Origin: an uncultured Flavobacteriales bacterium
GTDB lineage: Bacteria > Bacteroidota > Bacteroidia > Flavobacteriales > CAJXXR01
Length of the DNA stretch: 64,000 nt
Assembly (NCBI GenBank): GCA_913063375.1
Contig: CAJXXR010000018.1
Span: forward strand, 1 to 64,000
Reading direction: 5' to 3'
Shown: positions 26,917 through 36,062 of the stretch, one piece after another
Position numbering within the stretch: position 1 is the first letter of the stretch
Layout of the letters: each line of letters opens with the position of its first letter
Notes under the pieces: generated by a model
Database searches by the model: none
The model's input: only the letters and a program-made list of their open reading frames with translations
What the model was told of the DNA's origin: nothing
Program-made: the position numbers and the translations under genes

Positions 26917-27498
26917 CTAAAGCATCATGTTCGATTTGAAAATCTTGATAGAAATAGCCAGCAGTATTATTCCGAATACACGTCTTAATACGTTGATTCC
27001 ACCATTCCCTAACAATTTTTCTATTTTTGAAGTAGTCTTTAAAACAATATACACCAACACCAAGTTGATCAAAATCCCAAATACTACATTGATCGTTGCG
27101 TAATCTGCTCTCAAGGACATTAAGGTAGTCAAGGTCCCCGATCCAGCGATCAACGGAAAGGCGATAGGTACTATAGAACCCGAAGCACCCGCGGATTCTT
27201 CCTCCTTATCAGCTTTGAAGATTTCTATATTCAATATCATTTCCAAAGCCAATAGAAACATTACAATAGCTCCGGCAATGGCAAATGAAGAAACGTCCAA
27301 TCCAACAAAGCTCAGAATACGTTCTCCCAAAAACAAAAAGGCAATCATCAAACCTCCTGAAACTAAGGTGGCTTTTTCAGATTGTACATGTCCCCATTTA
27401 GATCTAAGGTCTATGATAATAGGAACCGAACCCAAAATATCGATAACAGCAAAGAGCGTTAGCGATATGGTCATCATCTCTGCAAAATTAAATCCCAT
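26917..27498 (-). CDS. MarC family integral membrane protein
   Basis: This 193-residue protein has six hydrophobic segments and the UPF0056/MarC pattern: FAVIDILGSVPIIIDL near residue 16, FAIAGAIVMFLLALEMIL near 72-89, and PIAFPLIAGSGTLTTLMSL near 111-129. The family's molecular role is unknown; the early link to multiple antibiotic resistance was not confirmed. A possible promoter (TAATTTTG at 27521-27528 on the minus strand, CAA at 27553-27555 as the complement of TTG) lies upstream with a rather long 24-base spacer. The porin gene follows. Confidence 0.88.
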   Translation of the reverse strand: MGFNFAEMMTISLTLFAVIDILGSVPIIIDLRSKWGHVQSEKATLVSGGLMIAFLFLGERILSFVGLDVSSFAIAGAIVMFLLALEMILNIEIFKADKEEESAGASGSIVPIAFPLIAGSGTLTTLMSLRADYATINVVFGILINLVLVYIVLKTTSKIEKLLGNGGINVLRRVFGIILLAISIKIFKSNMML

Positions 27499-27604
27499 CT
27501 TTTCGATCGTTAAATTTGAGCAAAATTATATTATTTATGGCTTAGAGACCTTCAAAATAAGGCTTTTTTTTGGATAAGTATAATTCAATTATTTTGTACC
27601 TTAA

Positions 27605-27639
27605 GTGAATATAATATTCAATTCAAATTTAATATTCAC
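27605..27639. promoter_or_regulatory. Inverted repeat before the comEC-like gene
   Basis: GTGAATAT (27605-27612) and ATATTCAC (27632-27639) are perfect 8-base inverted repeats centred about 26 bases before the ATG at 27648. It could be an operator or a leader hairpin. No regulator can be named. Confidence 0.35.
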
Positions 27640-27647
27640 TCAAGTTC

Positions 27648-29141
27648 ATGTTCCTATTCCAATTCCCCTTGGTTCGGCTTTTTTGCGCCTATATTTCCGG
27701 TATTATTTGGGCTTTCTATTTCCCAATTGAAGTCCATACCATCTATTTACTAATCGCCATCTTCTGCTTTTTATTGTACTTCTTAGTGTACCAAAATAAA
27801 ATTCCAGGAGTTGTTTTTTACCCCATCTTCTTTGTTTTTGGAATACTTAATTTAAACCATAGCATTCCTGCAAAAATACTACTTGGCAAGCATAGATGTC
27901 ATTGCACCGTTCTTAAAAAAAAACAACAAAAATCTCGATTGATCTACTGGATGGATTGTCAAACAAAAAATGAAACAGTAAAATGTGAAGTTCAATGGTT
28001 TGATAAAATATGCATGCCCGAATTAAATGAGGAAATTAATATAGACCTAATCCTTTCTAGTATACCTCCAACCAAAAAGACGGCAGCCTTTGACTATACC
28101 GCCTATCTAAAACGAAATGGGATATCTACAATGGCCAAGGTTAAAAATACAAAGGAGGCCAATTATATCTCTATTAACATTCCACAAAACCTATCTAGTA
28201 TTTGGAGAGAAAAGTGGGTAGCATTGTTTAGGCATAAATTATCAGAAAGGGCCTCTGTACTAACCCCAGCTATACTTTTTGGTGATAAAACAGGACTTGA
28301 AAAAGAAACTAAAGCATTGTTTAGTCAAGCCGGAATCATTCACATACTTGCAGTCAGTGGCTTACATGTAGGTATGATCTATATATTGGTTTTCCGATTT
28401 CTATTTTGGATTGGTAAACGTCCAAGAGCTGAACATATTCGAAATTTCATTTCCCTCCTAGTCTTGGTATTTTATGCCTGGATTTGTGGCTTTAGTCCTT
28501 CTATAAGCAGGGCTGTACTAATGTTTGCCATGCTTTTTAGTGCTCGTCTATTTCTAAAAAGCATCCCTACCCTTCATCAGTTAATCCTTTCTGCTTTTAT
28601 CTTATTACTCTATGAACCACTTTGGCTCTTTCACCTGGGCTTTCAATTTAGCTATCTAGCTACTGCTGGAATATTAGTAGGCTTATCCTCTCTCAATAAT
28701 TTTAAAATTAAATCTAAGCTTGTTAAATATATAGTAGAATCTACAGCTGTTTCGTTTTCGGCACAAGGTGCAGTAATCCCCATATCTCTTTATTATTTTA
28801 AACAGATTCCGATATGGTTCTTCTTGACAAATATTCCCGCCTTTATTTGCGCTTTTGCATTGCTACTATTTAGCATTCTCTTTTTATTGTTTTCAGGCTC
28901 CGATCTTATTTCAGACCTATTGGTATTCCCAATAGAATGGAGTACAGATGGAATATATTTCTTAATAGAGGCTGTAAACTATATACCTATACGGATGATC
29001 ACCTTACCCATAAGCTCAATAATTGGCCTGATAAGTTGCTATTTCATTCTTTATGCAAGCTTTCTTTTCTTTACTAAAAAAGCTTTTTCCTTAGTGAAAT
29101 GGATTTTGATAGCCTTTTGTATTTTGCTCCTATTCCCCTAA
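27648..29141 (+). CDS. ComEC/Rec2 family protein lacking the metallo-beta-lactamase domain
   Basis: ComEC forms the inner-membrane channel for single-stranded DNA during natural transformation. The 497-residue product has the N-terminal region with FDYTAYLKRNGISTMAKV near residue 148. The competence domain follows, with the hallmark GIIHILAVSGLHVGMIYIL near 232-250, WICGFSPSISRAVLMF near 282-297 and several membrane helices. It stops at ILIAFCILLLFP, whereas many ComEC proteins of 700-800 residues add a metallo-beta-lactamase domain. No separated domain is seen in the following 80 bases. Short ComEC forms are known in Bacteroidota, so this need not be a truncation. Confidence 0.87.
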   Translation: MFLFQFPLVRLFCAYISGIIWAFYFPIEVHTIYLLIAIFCFLLYFLVYQNKIPGVVFYPIFFVFGILNLNHSIPAKILLGKHRCHCTVLKKKQQKSRLIYWMDCQTKNETVKCEVQWFDKICMPELNEEINIDLILSSIPPTKKTAAFDYTAYLKRNGISTMAKVKNTKEANYISINIPQNLSSIWREKWVALFRHKLSERASVLTPAILFGDKTGLEKETKALFSQAGIIHILAVSGLHVGMIYILVFRFLFWIGKRPRAEHIRNFISLLVLVFYAWICGFSPSISRAVLMFAMLFSARLFLKSIPTLHQLILSAFILLLYEPLWLFHLGFQFSYLATAGILVGLSSLNNFKIKSKLVKYIVESTAVSFSAQGAVIPISLYYFKQIPIWFFLTNIPAFICAFALLLFSILFLLFSGSDLISDLLVFPIEWSTDGIYFLIEAVNYIPIRMITLPISSIIGLISCYFILYASFLFFTKKAFSLVKWILIAFCILLLFP

Positions 29142-29220
29142 TTATGGCTATTATTAGACACATAGCCAATCCAATATAAAAGCTTAACTTTCTACCATAA
29201 ATCAAGCTCAATATCATTTC

Positions 29221-29922
29221 ATGAAAGCAATTCTCCACATTTCATTGCTAATTCTATTTAGTGTTTTTCACCAATATAAAGGACTCGCACAAGTGGAAAA
29301 GAGACCTGTTGTACAGGTTAAAACACTGGTAACAGATTTTGAGAATCATATCCGGAAAGGTGAACAAATATATTTTGTAAATATTCAGTCTGGAACAATT
29401 TTCAAGGCCATTAGTAATGAATATGGGAAATTTGATATTGACCTACCGTATGGAGCTACGTATAGTATAAAGATAAAAAGCATTGGCCAAGCACATGACT
29501 ATAATGAACTGGCCATAAAGCCGTATAAAGAAGGTGAAGGTTTTGCCTATATGGAATTAACCATTCTTTTTGAACATCCCAAATACATCACATTGGAGAA
29601 TGTATATTTTGATACTGGTAAGGCTACTTTGAATCGGAAGTCCTTCGTGGAGCTAAATGAATTGGTTGAATTCATGCGCCTAAAAGAAGATTTGAAAATT
29701 GAAATCAGTGGACATACAGACAATGTTGGGGAAGCGGAGGACAATCTATTATTATCTCAAAACAGGGCCAATACCGTTAGAAGATATCTAATCTCCAAAA
29801 ATATTTCTGCAGATAGAATAGTTGCTGTTGGATATGGCGAAAGTCAACCTGTAGAAAGCAATGAAAGTGCCGACGGGAGACAAAAGAACAGAAGAACAGC
29901 TGTTAAATTCCTGGAAGATTAA
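29221..29922 (+). CDS. OmpA family protein
   Basis: The 233-residue protein has a signal peptide (ends near GLAQVEK) and a beta-sandwich-like N-terminal domain (FENHIRKGEQIYFVNIQSG). Its C-terminal OmpA/peptidoglycan-binding domain contains VYFDTGKATLNRKSFVELNE (first 12 residues around 134), IEISGHTDNVG near 160-170, LSQNRANTVRRYLI and GYGESQP. The last part should grip peptidoglycan in the periplasm. A bidirectional-looking terminator follows. No partner is obvious. Confidence 0.86.
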   Translation: MKAILHISLLILFSVFHQYKGLAQVEKRPVVQVKTLVTDFENHIRKGEQIYFVNIQSGTIFKAISNEYGKFDIDLPYGATYSIKIKSIGQAHDYNELAIKPYKEGEGFAYMELTILFEHPKYITLENVYFDTGKATLNRKSFVELNELVEFMRLKEDLKIEISGHTDNVGEAEDNLLLSQNRANTVRRYLISKNISADRIVAVGYGESQPVESNESADGRQKNRRTAVKFLED

Positions 29923-29929
29923 ATCAAAA

Positions 29930-29957
29930 AAAAGAGCATGAAACCATGCTCTTTTTT
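29930..29957 (+). terminator. Intrinsic terminator after the OmpA-like gene
   Basis: AAAAGAGCATG and CATGCTCTTTT form a perfect stem around AAAC, with T-runs on both strands. It can also serve the convergent small gene at 29971-30240. Confidence 0.9.
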
Positions 29958-29970
29958 AGTACTTGATATA

Positions 29971-30240
29971 TTAGAAGTTGGTATTTGGTAAATCACCTAA
30001 TAGCGCCAATAAAGTTGCTCCAAACAAGGCAATAAATACCACACTAAATACTATCCCAATAGCCAACCAAACAAGCCTAGCTTTGGCCCAATTTGCTTTT
30101 GCCGGTATTGTATCATCACTAAATGCCCATACAAATAACATTACTAAACCAACTACTGGAATTGCAGTGATTAATATAGTTAATACCCAATCCTTAACAC
30201 TTACTGATTGATTATCTTGCTGACTTCCCATTACTTCCAT
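29971..30240 (-). CDS. Small two-helix membrane protein
   Basis: The 89-residue product has two hydrophobic segments (VLTILITAIPVVGLVMLFVW near residue 19 and LVWLAIGIVFSVVFIALFG near 56) joined by a basic loop containing KANWAKARLVW. An in-frame ATG three codons later (MGSQQDNQ) is an equally good start. I do not recognise a named family with certainty; the layout is like several short Bacteroidota membrane proteins of unknown function. It converges with the OmpA-like gene, and the two share the terminator at 29930-29957. Confidence 0.65.
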   Translation of the reverse strand: MEVMGSQQDNQSVSVKDWVLTILITAIPVVGLVMLFVWAFSDDTIPAKANWAKARLVWLAIGIVFSVVFIALFGATLLALLGDLPNTNF

Positions 30241-30386
30241 TTTATTTAATTTTCATACAATGTAATATATTTATTTAAAAAATTCAAAAGCAATATGGTA
30301 TACCAATTCTATTTACTTTGTAAATAGTTATCAAAAATGAGCAACCTATTACCCCTTTCGGCATCTTATTATTAAACCTTTAGATT

Positions 30387-30965
30387 ATGAAGAAGTATTT
30401 TTACCTAAGTTTTCTTATTGTGGGCTTGCTTTGTGCATGCACAGAAGATAATAATGAACAAAGCAGCAATTCAAACAATAAAGTTGTCCTTTTAAAAGTA
30501 GACTTTCTTACAAATACCTTTGAGGGTGGTAAAGAAATAAGCTTCGATAGTAATGCGAACTTTACTATTTCTCATGACTACAACCCACCTGGGGATTTTG
30601 GAGATATCCAACTCTACTATCAAGAATTGGATGAACTTATATTTGATGGAACGATTGTATGGATGGGACTTGGTTTAAGATCTTTTCCCAGTTCTCTTAT
30701 GGGGCCGAATGATTTCAGCCAAACTAGTACTGGCCTACCTCTACCGGACACAACACTATTTGAAAACCTAATGTATGATACCTATGCCTACTACCCAGAC
30801 AGCATAAATCATCAATCAATTTGGAACGCCATAGGTCAACTTGAAATAGTTTCAGAATATAGAATTTCCAATCCTTCAGAGCCGATCCATTTGTTCCTAT
30901 ATACCCCAAGTGTTGGTGTTGGTGATCCTGCAGACTGGGATTGGTATATAATTTTAAAAAATTAA
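30387..30965 (+). CDS. Hypothetical lipoprotein
   Basis: This 192-residue protein has a lipoprotein signal with LLCAC at about residue 18, followed by an Asn/Ser-rich linker (TEDNNEQSSNSNNK). The rest is beta-rich, with DFGDIQLYYQELDELIFDGT and a final DWDWYIILKN. It looks like a periplasm- or surface-exposed lipoprotein, and no function is visible. It is followed four bases later by a perfect 13-base inverted repeat. Confidence 0.7.
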   Translation: MKKYFYLSFLIVGLLCACTEDNNEQSSNSNNKVVLLKVDFLTNTFEGGKEISFDSNANFTISHDYNPPGDFGDIQLYYQELDELIFDGTIVWMGLGLRSFPSSLMGPNDFSQTSTGLPLPDTTLFENLMYDTYAYYPDSINHQSIWNAIGQLEIVSEYRISNPSEPIHLFLYTPSVGVGDPADWDWYIILKN

Positions 30966-30968
30966 TTT

Positions 30969-31002
30969 GTCTGGGTTTCATCATCCGTAATGAAACCCAG
31001 AC
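30969..31002 (+). terminator. Perfect 13-base inverted repeat, possible terminator
   Basis: GTCTGGGTTTCAT (30969-30981) and ATGAAACCCAGAC (30990-31002) form a stable stem with an eight-base loop. It lacks a proper T-run on either strand, so it may be a weak terminator or an RNA 3' end stabiliser. The next 246 bases up to the TonB receptor start hold no gene that I can support. Confidence 0.5.
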
Positions 31003-31248
31003 AAATCTATCCGTTCTAAAAGCTGTTATTCCTTTGGCCTTCCTTCATGCCTAAATTGAGGAGGGAACTGTGCTGCTTACGTCCAGTAATTTTAGGATAT
31101 CTTTCATTTTTTAAGAAAGATGGCGGCTTCAATAATCTATTCAACCTGCTTATTCCACTTTCATCCTCCATTTTTCCGCGCTCATTACCAAATACTTTTT
31201 TATAGGTCTATTAATGCTTTGATTTGTAGCGTTAAAAAACCTATTGAT

Positions 31249-33651
31249 ATGACAATGCACAACATTAAACATTATTTACTCTTGATTCACTTTAGCCTTT
31301 TAGCTATGGTTTCTGGTCAAGAATTGGTACAGACTATTCACGGTACCGTAATAGATAAGGGAAATCAAATGACACTTCCTGGCGCTTCTATCGTAGTTCA
31401 AAATGGCGATTACAGGGATGGTGTCACTACGGATATAGATGGATTCTTCAAAATTCAAAATGTACCTATTGGTAGAGTTAACCTAGAAATTAGTTTTATA
31501 GGCTATGAATCCATGTTTTATTCCAATGTAGACTTATCATCCGCAAAGGAATTAATTCTGCATGTACAACTTGAGGAAAGCGTAGAGAGCCTTGGAGAAT
31601 TGGTTTTAACCGCCAAACAGGAGAAGGAAAGAACGCAAAATGAAATGATAACCGTTAGTGCTAGAACCTTCTCAATTGAGGAAAGTCAACGCTTTGCTGG
31701 AGCCAGAAATGATGTATCAAGAATGGCCGCAAATTATGCAGGAATCCAAAGTGCCAACGATGCTGTAAATGATATTGTTATCAGGGGGAATTCTCCGAAT
31801 GGCGTTTTATGGCGATTGGAAGGTATTGACATTCCAAATCCAAATCATTTTGGTGATGGGGGTGCAACAGGAGGACCAGTAAGTATCTTAAACAATAATG
31901 TACTTTCTAATTCCGACTTCTTAACCAGTGCTTTTCCCGCAGAATATGGGAATGCATTATCTGGAGTATTCGATCTAAGTATGCGCTCTGGAAATACGGA
32001 AAACCATGAATTCATAGGTCAAATGGGACTGAACGGTTTGGAATTTGGTGCAGAAGGCCCAATTTCAAAGAAAAATCGTTCTTCATACCTTATAAATTAT
32101 AGGTATTCCACCCTAGGAATCATGCAAGATATGGGAATCGACTTTGGTACTGGAACAGCAACACCTGCCTACCAAGACATCAGTTTCAAATTGAATATCC
32201 CAACTAAAAAATACGGTTTATTTCAAGTATTTGGTTTAGGCGGAAAAAGCGATATATCTTTTATGGATAGTGAAAAAACGGAAGATGACGAAGACCTCTA
32301 TGATGATGGGACATTGAAAGATGTTATAGCAAAGTCACACTCAGGAGTAGTAGGAATATCCAATAAGTTCCTTATAAATTCTACCACCTATACAAAACTG
32401 ACCTTAGCGGCCTCTACTATCAACAACAATAACTTAGTAGATTCCGTTAGCCATATTACAAAAGAACCCTTCGACTGGTACAAAGGAGACCTAACGAGAA
32501 CTACATATACTGCCTCAGCCTTTCTTCACAAAAAGCTTTCGAGAAAAAATAATTTCAGAATTGGAGCCATTATAAAAGACATGCATTTTGATATGGTAGA
32601 CAGTACCTATCTAACACATTTGGATGTTTTCAAAACCTTGACAGATTACAACGGGAATACCCAACTCATTCAACCTTATGCGCAATGGGTGTATAAACCA
32701 ACCAATAGACTTACTTTTAATACAGGGCTTCATATGCAGTATTTCCAACTCAATAAAAGTAAAAGTGTTGAGCCAAGATTTGGAATGCGTTATGCCTTGG
32801 ATGAAAAACAAAGTATAAGTGCAGGTTATGGATTACACAGTATGATAGCTCCCATAAATTTATATTTCTCACAGGTAAGATTGGACGATGGTACACACAC
32901 TACTCCAAACACCTCTCTTGACTTTGTTAAAAGTAACCATTTCATAATTGGCTATGATAGATCACTAGGTGATAAGTTAAGACTTAAGGCTGAGGTATAT
33001 TACCAAGATATTTATGATGCGATTGTGGAGAAAGAAGCAAGTTCCTTTTCTCTTTTGAATCAAACATCATTTGGTGATTTACCTCCAGACCAGCTAACAA
33101 ATGGTGGTAAAGGGAAGAATTACGGTATAGAATTGACGCTAGAAAAATTTATGGATAAAGGACTGTACTTTTTAGTTACGACCTCCATTTATGATTCTAA
33201 ATATGAAGGAAGTGATGGGGTTGAACACAGTACGGCTTTTGATAGCAAATATGTATTCAATGGATTAATTGGAAAAGAATTTCAGCTCCAAACCAAAAAA
33301 GGAAAAGGTAAATCAAAACAAAAAATCATCAGTGTTGATGCAAAAATAACAAGTGCTGGTGGAAAAAGATACTCCCCAGCCTTACTGGACGAATCCATCA
33401 TTAAAGGAGAAATAGTTCGAGATGAAGACAAGGCATTTAGCCAGCAGTTCTCAAATTATTTCAGAGCTGACTTTAGGATCGCTTATAAAACCAGTACGAG
33501 TAAAATCTCACAGGAATGGGCCTTAGATATCCAGAATATTTCCAACCATACCAACCCATTGAACCAGATTTTAAATCTAAACACTGAGGAAATCCAAACT
33601 ATCAACCAACTAGGTTTGTTCCCTGTTCTACAATACCGAATCATTTTTTAG
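31249..33651 (+). CDS. TonB-dependent receptor with carboxypeptidase-like N-terminal domain
   Basis: The 800-residue outer-membrane protein starts at the ATG at 31249, giving a signal peptide that ends near VSGQELVQ. An upstream extension of 43 codons has no signal character. A carboxypeptidase-regulatory-like domain follows (GTVIDKGNQMTLPGASIVV), then a plug (DVSRMAANYAGIQ, DIVIRGNSPNGVLWRLEGID) and a beta-barrel ending in LQYRIIF. It imports an unknown ligand with energy from TonB. The LytS-type kinase and LytTR regulator genes follow within 15 bases and one base, a likely operon. Confidence 0.88.
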   Translation: MTMHNIKHYLLLIHFSLLAMVSGQELVQTIHGTVIDKGNQMTLPGASIVVQNGDYRDGVTTDIDGFFKIQNVPIGRVNLEISFIGYESMFYSNVDLSSAKELILHVQLEESVESLGELVLTAKQEKERTQNEMITVSARTFSIEESQRFAGARNDVSRMAANYAGIQSANDAVNDIVIRGNSPNGVLWRLEGIDIPNPNHFGDGGATGGPVSILNNNVLSNSDFLTSAFPAEYGNALSGVFDLSMRSGNTENHEFIGQMGLNGLEFGAEGPISKKNRSSYLINYRYSTLGIMQDMGIDFGTGTATPAYQDISFKLNIPTKKYGLFQVFGLGGKSDISFMDSEKTEDDEDLYDDGTLKDVIAKSHSGVVGISNKFLINSTTYTKLTLAASTINNNNLVDSVSHITKEPFDWYKGDLTRTTYTASAFLHKKLSRKNNFRIGAIIKDMHFDMVDSTYLTHLDVFKTLTDYNGNTQLIQPYAQWVYKPTNRLTFNTGLHMQYFQLNKSKSVEPRFGMRYALDEKQSISAGYGLHSMIAPINLYFSQVRLDDGTHTTPNTSLDFVKSNHFIIGYDRSLGDKLRLKAEVYYQDIYDAIVEKEASSFSLLNQTSFGDLPPDQLTNGGKGKNYGIELTLEKFMDKGLYFLVTTSIYDSKYEGSDGVEHSTAFDSKYVFNGLIGKEFQLQTKKGKGKSKQKIISVDAKITSAGGKRYSPALLDESIIKGEIVRDEDKAFSQQFSNYFRADFRIAYKTSTSKISQEWALDIQNISNHTNPLNQILNLNTEEIQTINQLGLFPVLQYRIIF

Positions 33652-33666
33652 TAACTTCGTTTATTC

Positions 33667-34716
33667 ATGAAAACTACCAAGGCATTTATATATTTTATTA
33701 TTGGAATTGGTGTAATTCCTCCCATTTTCTACAGCCTCCAAGGTTGGGTTACGGGGACAGAAATGAAACCAGATGAGCTCTTGGAGGGGCTCATCTTTTC
33801 AATTCTTGTAACACTTTTGATTTGCCTTAGTGTTTTATTTTCTAGTAAGGTATTTCAAAAGAAATATCCTTGGGAATTCACTAGTACACGGAAGCGAATT
33901 GCATTACAATTGACTACAAGTATTGGGGTAGCTATTGTAATAATGGTCCTCTTTATGACCTCTTTTCATTTCATTTTTGAAGGAGGGGTCCCTGGATGTG
34001 AAATTCCAGATGAAACCAAAGTTCATTTCTTCAACAATATCGTCATGACCATTGTATTGACAGCTGTTGCAAATTTGACACTCGAAGGAGGTTATTTGGC
34101 AGATCAGTGGAAAAAATCCTTACTAGAAACAGAAAAGTTAAAACGGAAGAATACACAAAGTCAGTTTGAAAGCCTTAAAAACCAAGTCAATCCACACTTT
34201 CTGTTTAATAGCCTAAATGCACTCTCCTCTTTGGTTCAAACTGACCAAAATAAAGCAGAGGAATTCATAGATGAGTTTGCAAAAATTTATAGGTATGTGT
34301 TGGATATGAAGGATAAGTATTTAGTTCCATTAACAGAGGAATATCAATTTATAAAATCCTTTATTTTCTTGCATAAAATTAGATTTGGTGAAAATCTATG
34401 TGTAGATATTCAAATTGAAAAGGATCAATTTGATTCATTTATCCCACCTCTTAGCCTACAAGAGTTAATTGAAAATGCTATTAAACACAATATTGTATCC
34501 AAGGAAAACCCACTTCATATCACTATTTTCATAGAAAAGGATCATCTGGTGGTGAAAAATAATATTCAACCTAGGTTACAAGATATTCCATCCACAAAAA
34601 CTGGTCACAAAAATTTAATAGACCGTTATAGAATGTTAAGTTCTAGAGAACCCATTTTTCTAAAAACTGAGCAACATTATATTGTACAGCTACCGCTAAT
34701 TAAAGAAGAAGACTGA
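33667..34716 (+). CDS. LytS-type sensor histidine kinase
   Basis: This 349-residue protein has about four N-terminal membrane helices and then the His_kinase domain of the LytS/YehU class. The phospho-acceptor region is QVNPHFLFNSLNALSSLVQ near residue 177. The ATP-binding part has ELIENAIKHNI near 275 and a degraded G box (TGHKNLIDRY). It lacks a separate sensor domain, so it may sense through the membrane or through the TonB receptor encoded 15 bases upstream. The response-regulator gene starts at its last stop base. Confidence 0.9.
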   Translation: MKTTKAFIYFIIGIGVIPPIFYSLQGWVTGTEMKPDELLEGLIFSILVTLLICLSVLFSSKVFQKKYPWEFTSTRKRIALQLTTSIGVAIVIMVLFMTSFHFIFEGGVPGCEIPDETKVHFFNNIVMTIVLTAVANLTLEGGYLADQWKKSLLETEKLKRKNTQSQFESLKNQVNPHFLFNSLNALSSLVQTDQNKAEEFIDEFAKIYRYVLDMKDKYLVPLTEEYQFIKSFIFLHKIRFGENLCVDIQIEKDQFDSFIPPLSLQELIENAIKHNIVSKENPLHITIFIEKDHLVVKNNIQPRLQDIPSTKTGHKNLIDRYRMLSSREPIFLKTEQHYIVQLPLIKEED

Positions 34717-35468
34717 TGAAAATACTAATCATAGAAGATGAGAAAATTGCGGCAGACAAGTTGGAGAGGCAACTTAAACAACTAGATCCGGATTTTGAAG
34801 TGGCAGAAAAAATTGATTCAGTTATAAAAGCTGTTGATTGGTTGAATAATAATGAAGCGGATCTGATCTTTTTAGATATCCACCTTTCAGATGGATTGAG
34901 CTTTACCATTTTTGAAGAGGTGGAAATAAATACCCCAATAATATTTACCACTGCCTATGATGCCTATGCTATTCAAGCCTTTAAGCTCAATAGTATTGAT
35001 TATTTGTTAAAGCCTATTAATAAGGGAGATTTGGAATTAGCCCTTCAAAAGTTCCATAGACTTCATGGAGAAAATAGCAATCAAGATTATCTTCATCTTA
35101 TCGCCCTATTAAAGGGGAAGGAACACGCCTTCCAAGAGCGCTTTATGGTATATACTGGCGAAAAAATAAAAAGTGTAAATATCCAACAAGTAGCCTATTT
35201 CTTTGCTGAAGGTAAATATGTTTTCCTCGTTGATAAGGATAACAAACAATTCATTATCGACTTTACCTTAAGTAAACTTCAAACACTTCTTGATCCTAAT
35301 TTATTCTTCAGGATTAATAGAAAATTCATCATTCATATTGATGCTATTCATCAAATGGAGCCATATAGCAAAGCAAGGTTGAAAATTGATCTGACCCCTC
35401 CAGCCAACCAGGACGTTATTGTAAGTATTGAACGATCGTCAGAATTTAAGAAATGGTTAAATTCTTAG
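34716..35468 (+). CDS. LytTR-family response regulator
   Basis: The 250-residue protein has a receiver domain with the phosphorylated aspartate in LIFLDIHLSDG near residue 54, acidic residues IIEDE at the start and the lysine in LLKPINKGD near 100-108. A C-terminal LytTR DNA-binding domain follows (SVNIQQVAYFFAEGKYVFLV near 153, later FFRINRKFIIHIDAI). It is translationally coupled to the kinase gene by a one-base overlap. It probably controls transcription of its own operon, but no LytTR-type direct repeat was found by eye. Its stop overlaps the convergent GNAT gene by four bases. Confidence 0.92.
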   Translation: MKILIIEDEKIAADKLERQLKQLDPDFEVAEKIDSVIKAVDWLNNNEADLIFLDIHLSDGLSFTIFEEVEINTPIIFTTAYDAYAIQAFKLNSIDYLLKPINKGDLELALQKFHRLHGENSNQDYLHLIALLKGKEHAFQERFMVYTGEKIKSVNIQQVAYFFAEGKYVFLVDKDNKQFIIDFTLSKLQTLLDPNLFFRINRKFIIHIDAIHQMEPYSKARLKIDLTPPANQDVIVSIERSSEFKKWLNS

Positions 35469-35986
35469 GCCAGATGCTTCCAATCCTTTTTGTCTAAATT
35501 ATAACACCTATCCATACAATTATCCTTGGCATTAAATACTTCTTTCACACGATTCAAAAATTTATCCAAAACCTTTATTGAACCTATATTATCAATGCAT
35601 ACATCCGCTCGAATTTCATCAAAATTTAGTTGCTCAAAACCATAAGAGATCAAGCCTTCAGTAATTTCTGTTGCGTAACCGTTTCCCCAAAACTTTTCTC
35701 TAAAGACATAAGCTAATTCATTAGCTACAACATCATTATTATTAACAAAACCAGCAAGACCAATAAATTCGTTCGTTGACTTCAAGACTACTGCCCAAAT
35801 TTTATTATTATCCTTTTGCTCAGCCCTAATCAACTTCTTCAACTTTAAATTGCTCTCTTCTGGAGTTAAAACCTTTCTAGGAATTGGCCGCCTCACATTT
35901 GCATTCCCCATCATAGCAGAGAAAGGAACTTCATCCTTCATAGTCAAGGATCGAACTACTAATCTATTTGTTTCAAAAATCATCAT
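35465..35986 (-). CDS. GNAT family N-acetyltransferase (RimJ/RimL-like)
   Basis: This 173-residue protein fits the Acetyltransf_3 pattern: FETNRLVVRSLTMKDE at the start, FIGLAGFVNNNDVVANELAY near residue 78, and the acetyl-CoA region EKFWGNGYATEITEGLISYG near 102, then FDEIRADVCIDNIGSIKVLDK. I choose the paired ATGs at 35981-35986 because an upstream extension of 31 codons would overlap the next gene and lacks homology features. The substrate is unknown. Confidence 0.87.
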   Translation of the reverse strand: MMIFETNRLVVRSLTMKDEVPFSAMMGNANVRRPIPRKVLTPEESNLKLKKLIRAEQKDNNKIWAVVLKSTNEFIGLAGFVNNNDVVANELAYVFREKFWGNGYATEITEGLISYGFEQLNFDEIRADVCIDNIGSIKVLDKFLNRVKEVFNAKDNCMDRCYNLDKKDWKHLA

Positions 35987-36062
35987 GCTAAAGTAGTTTA
36001 AAACCTTATAAGGACCAGATTCCGATAAGAAAATATCCTTATAAGGTTTATTGCTTTTTACC

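Noticed and set aside
31120..31248. N-terminal extension of the TonB receptor
   Set aside because: No signal-peptide character; the ATG at 31249 gives a normal signal peptide.
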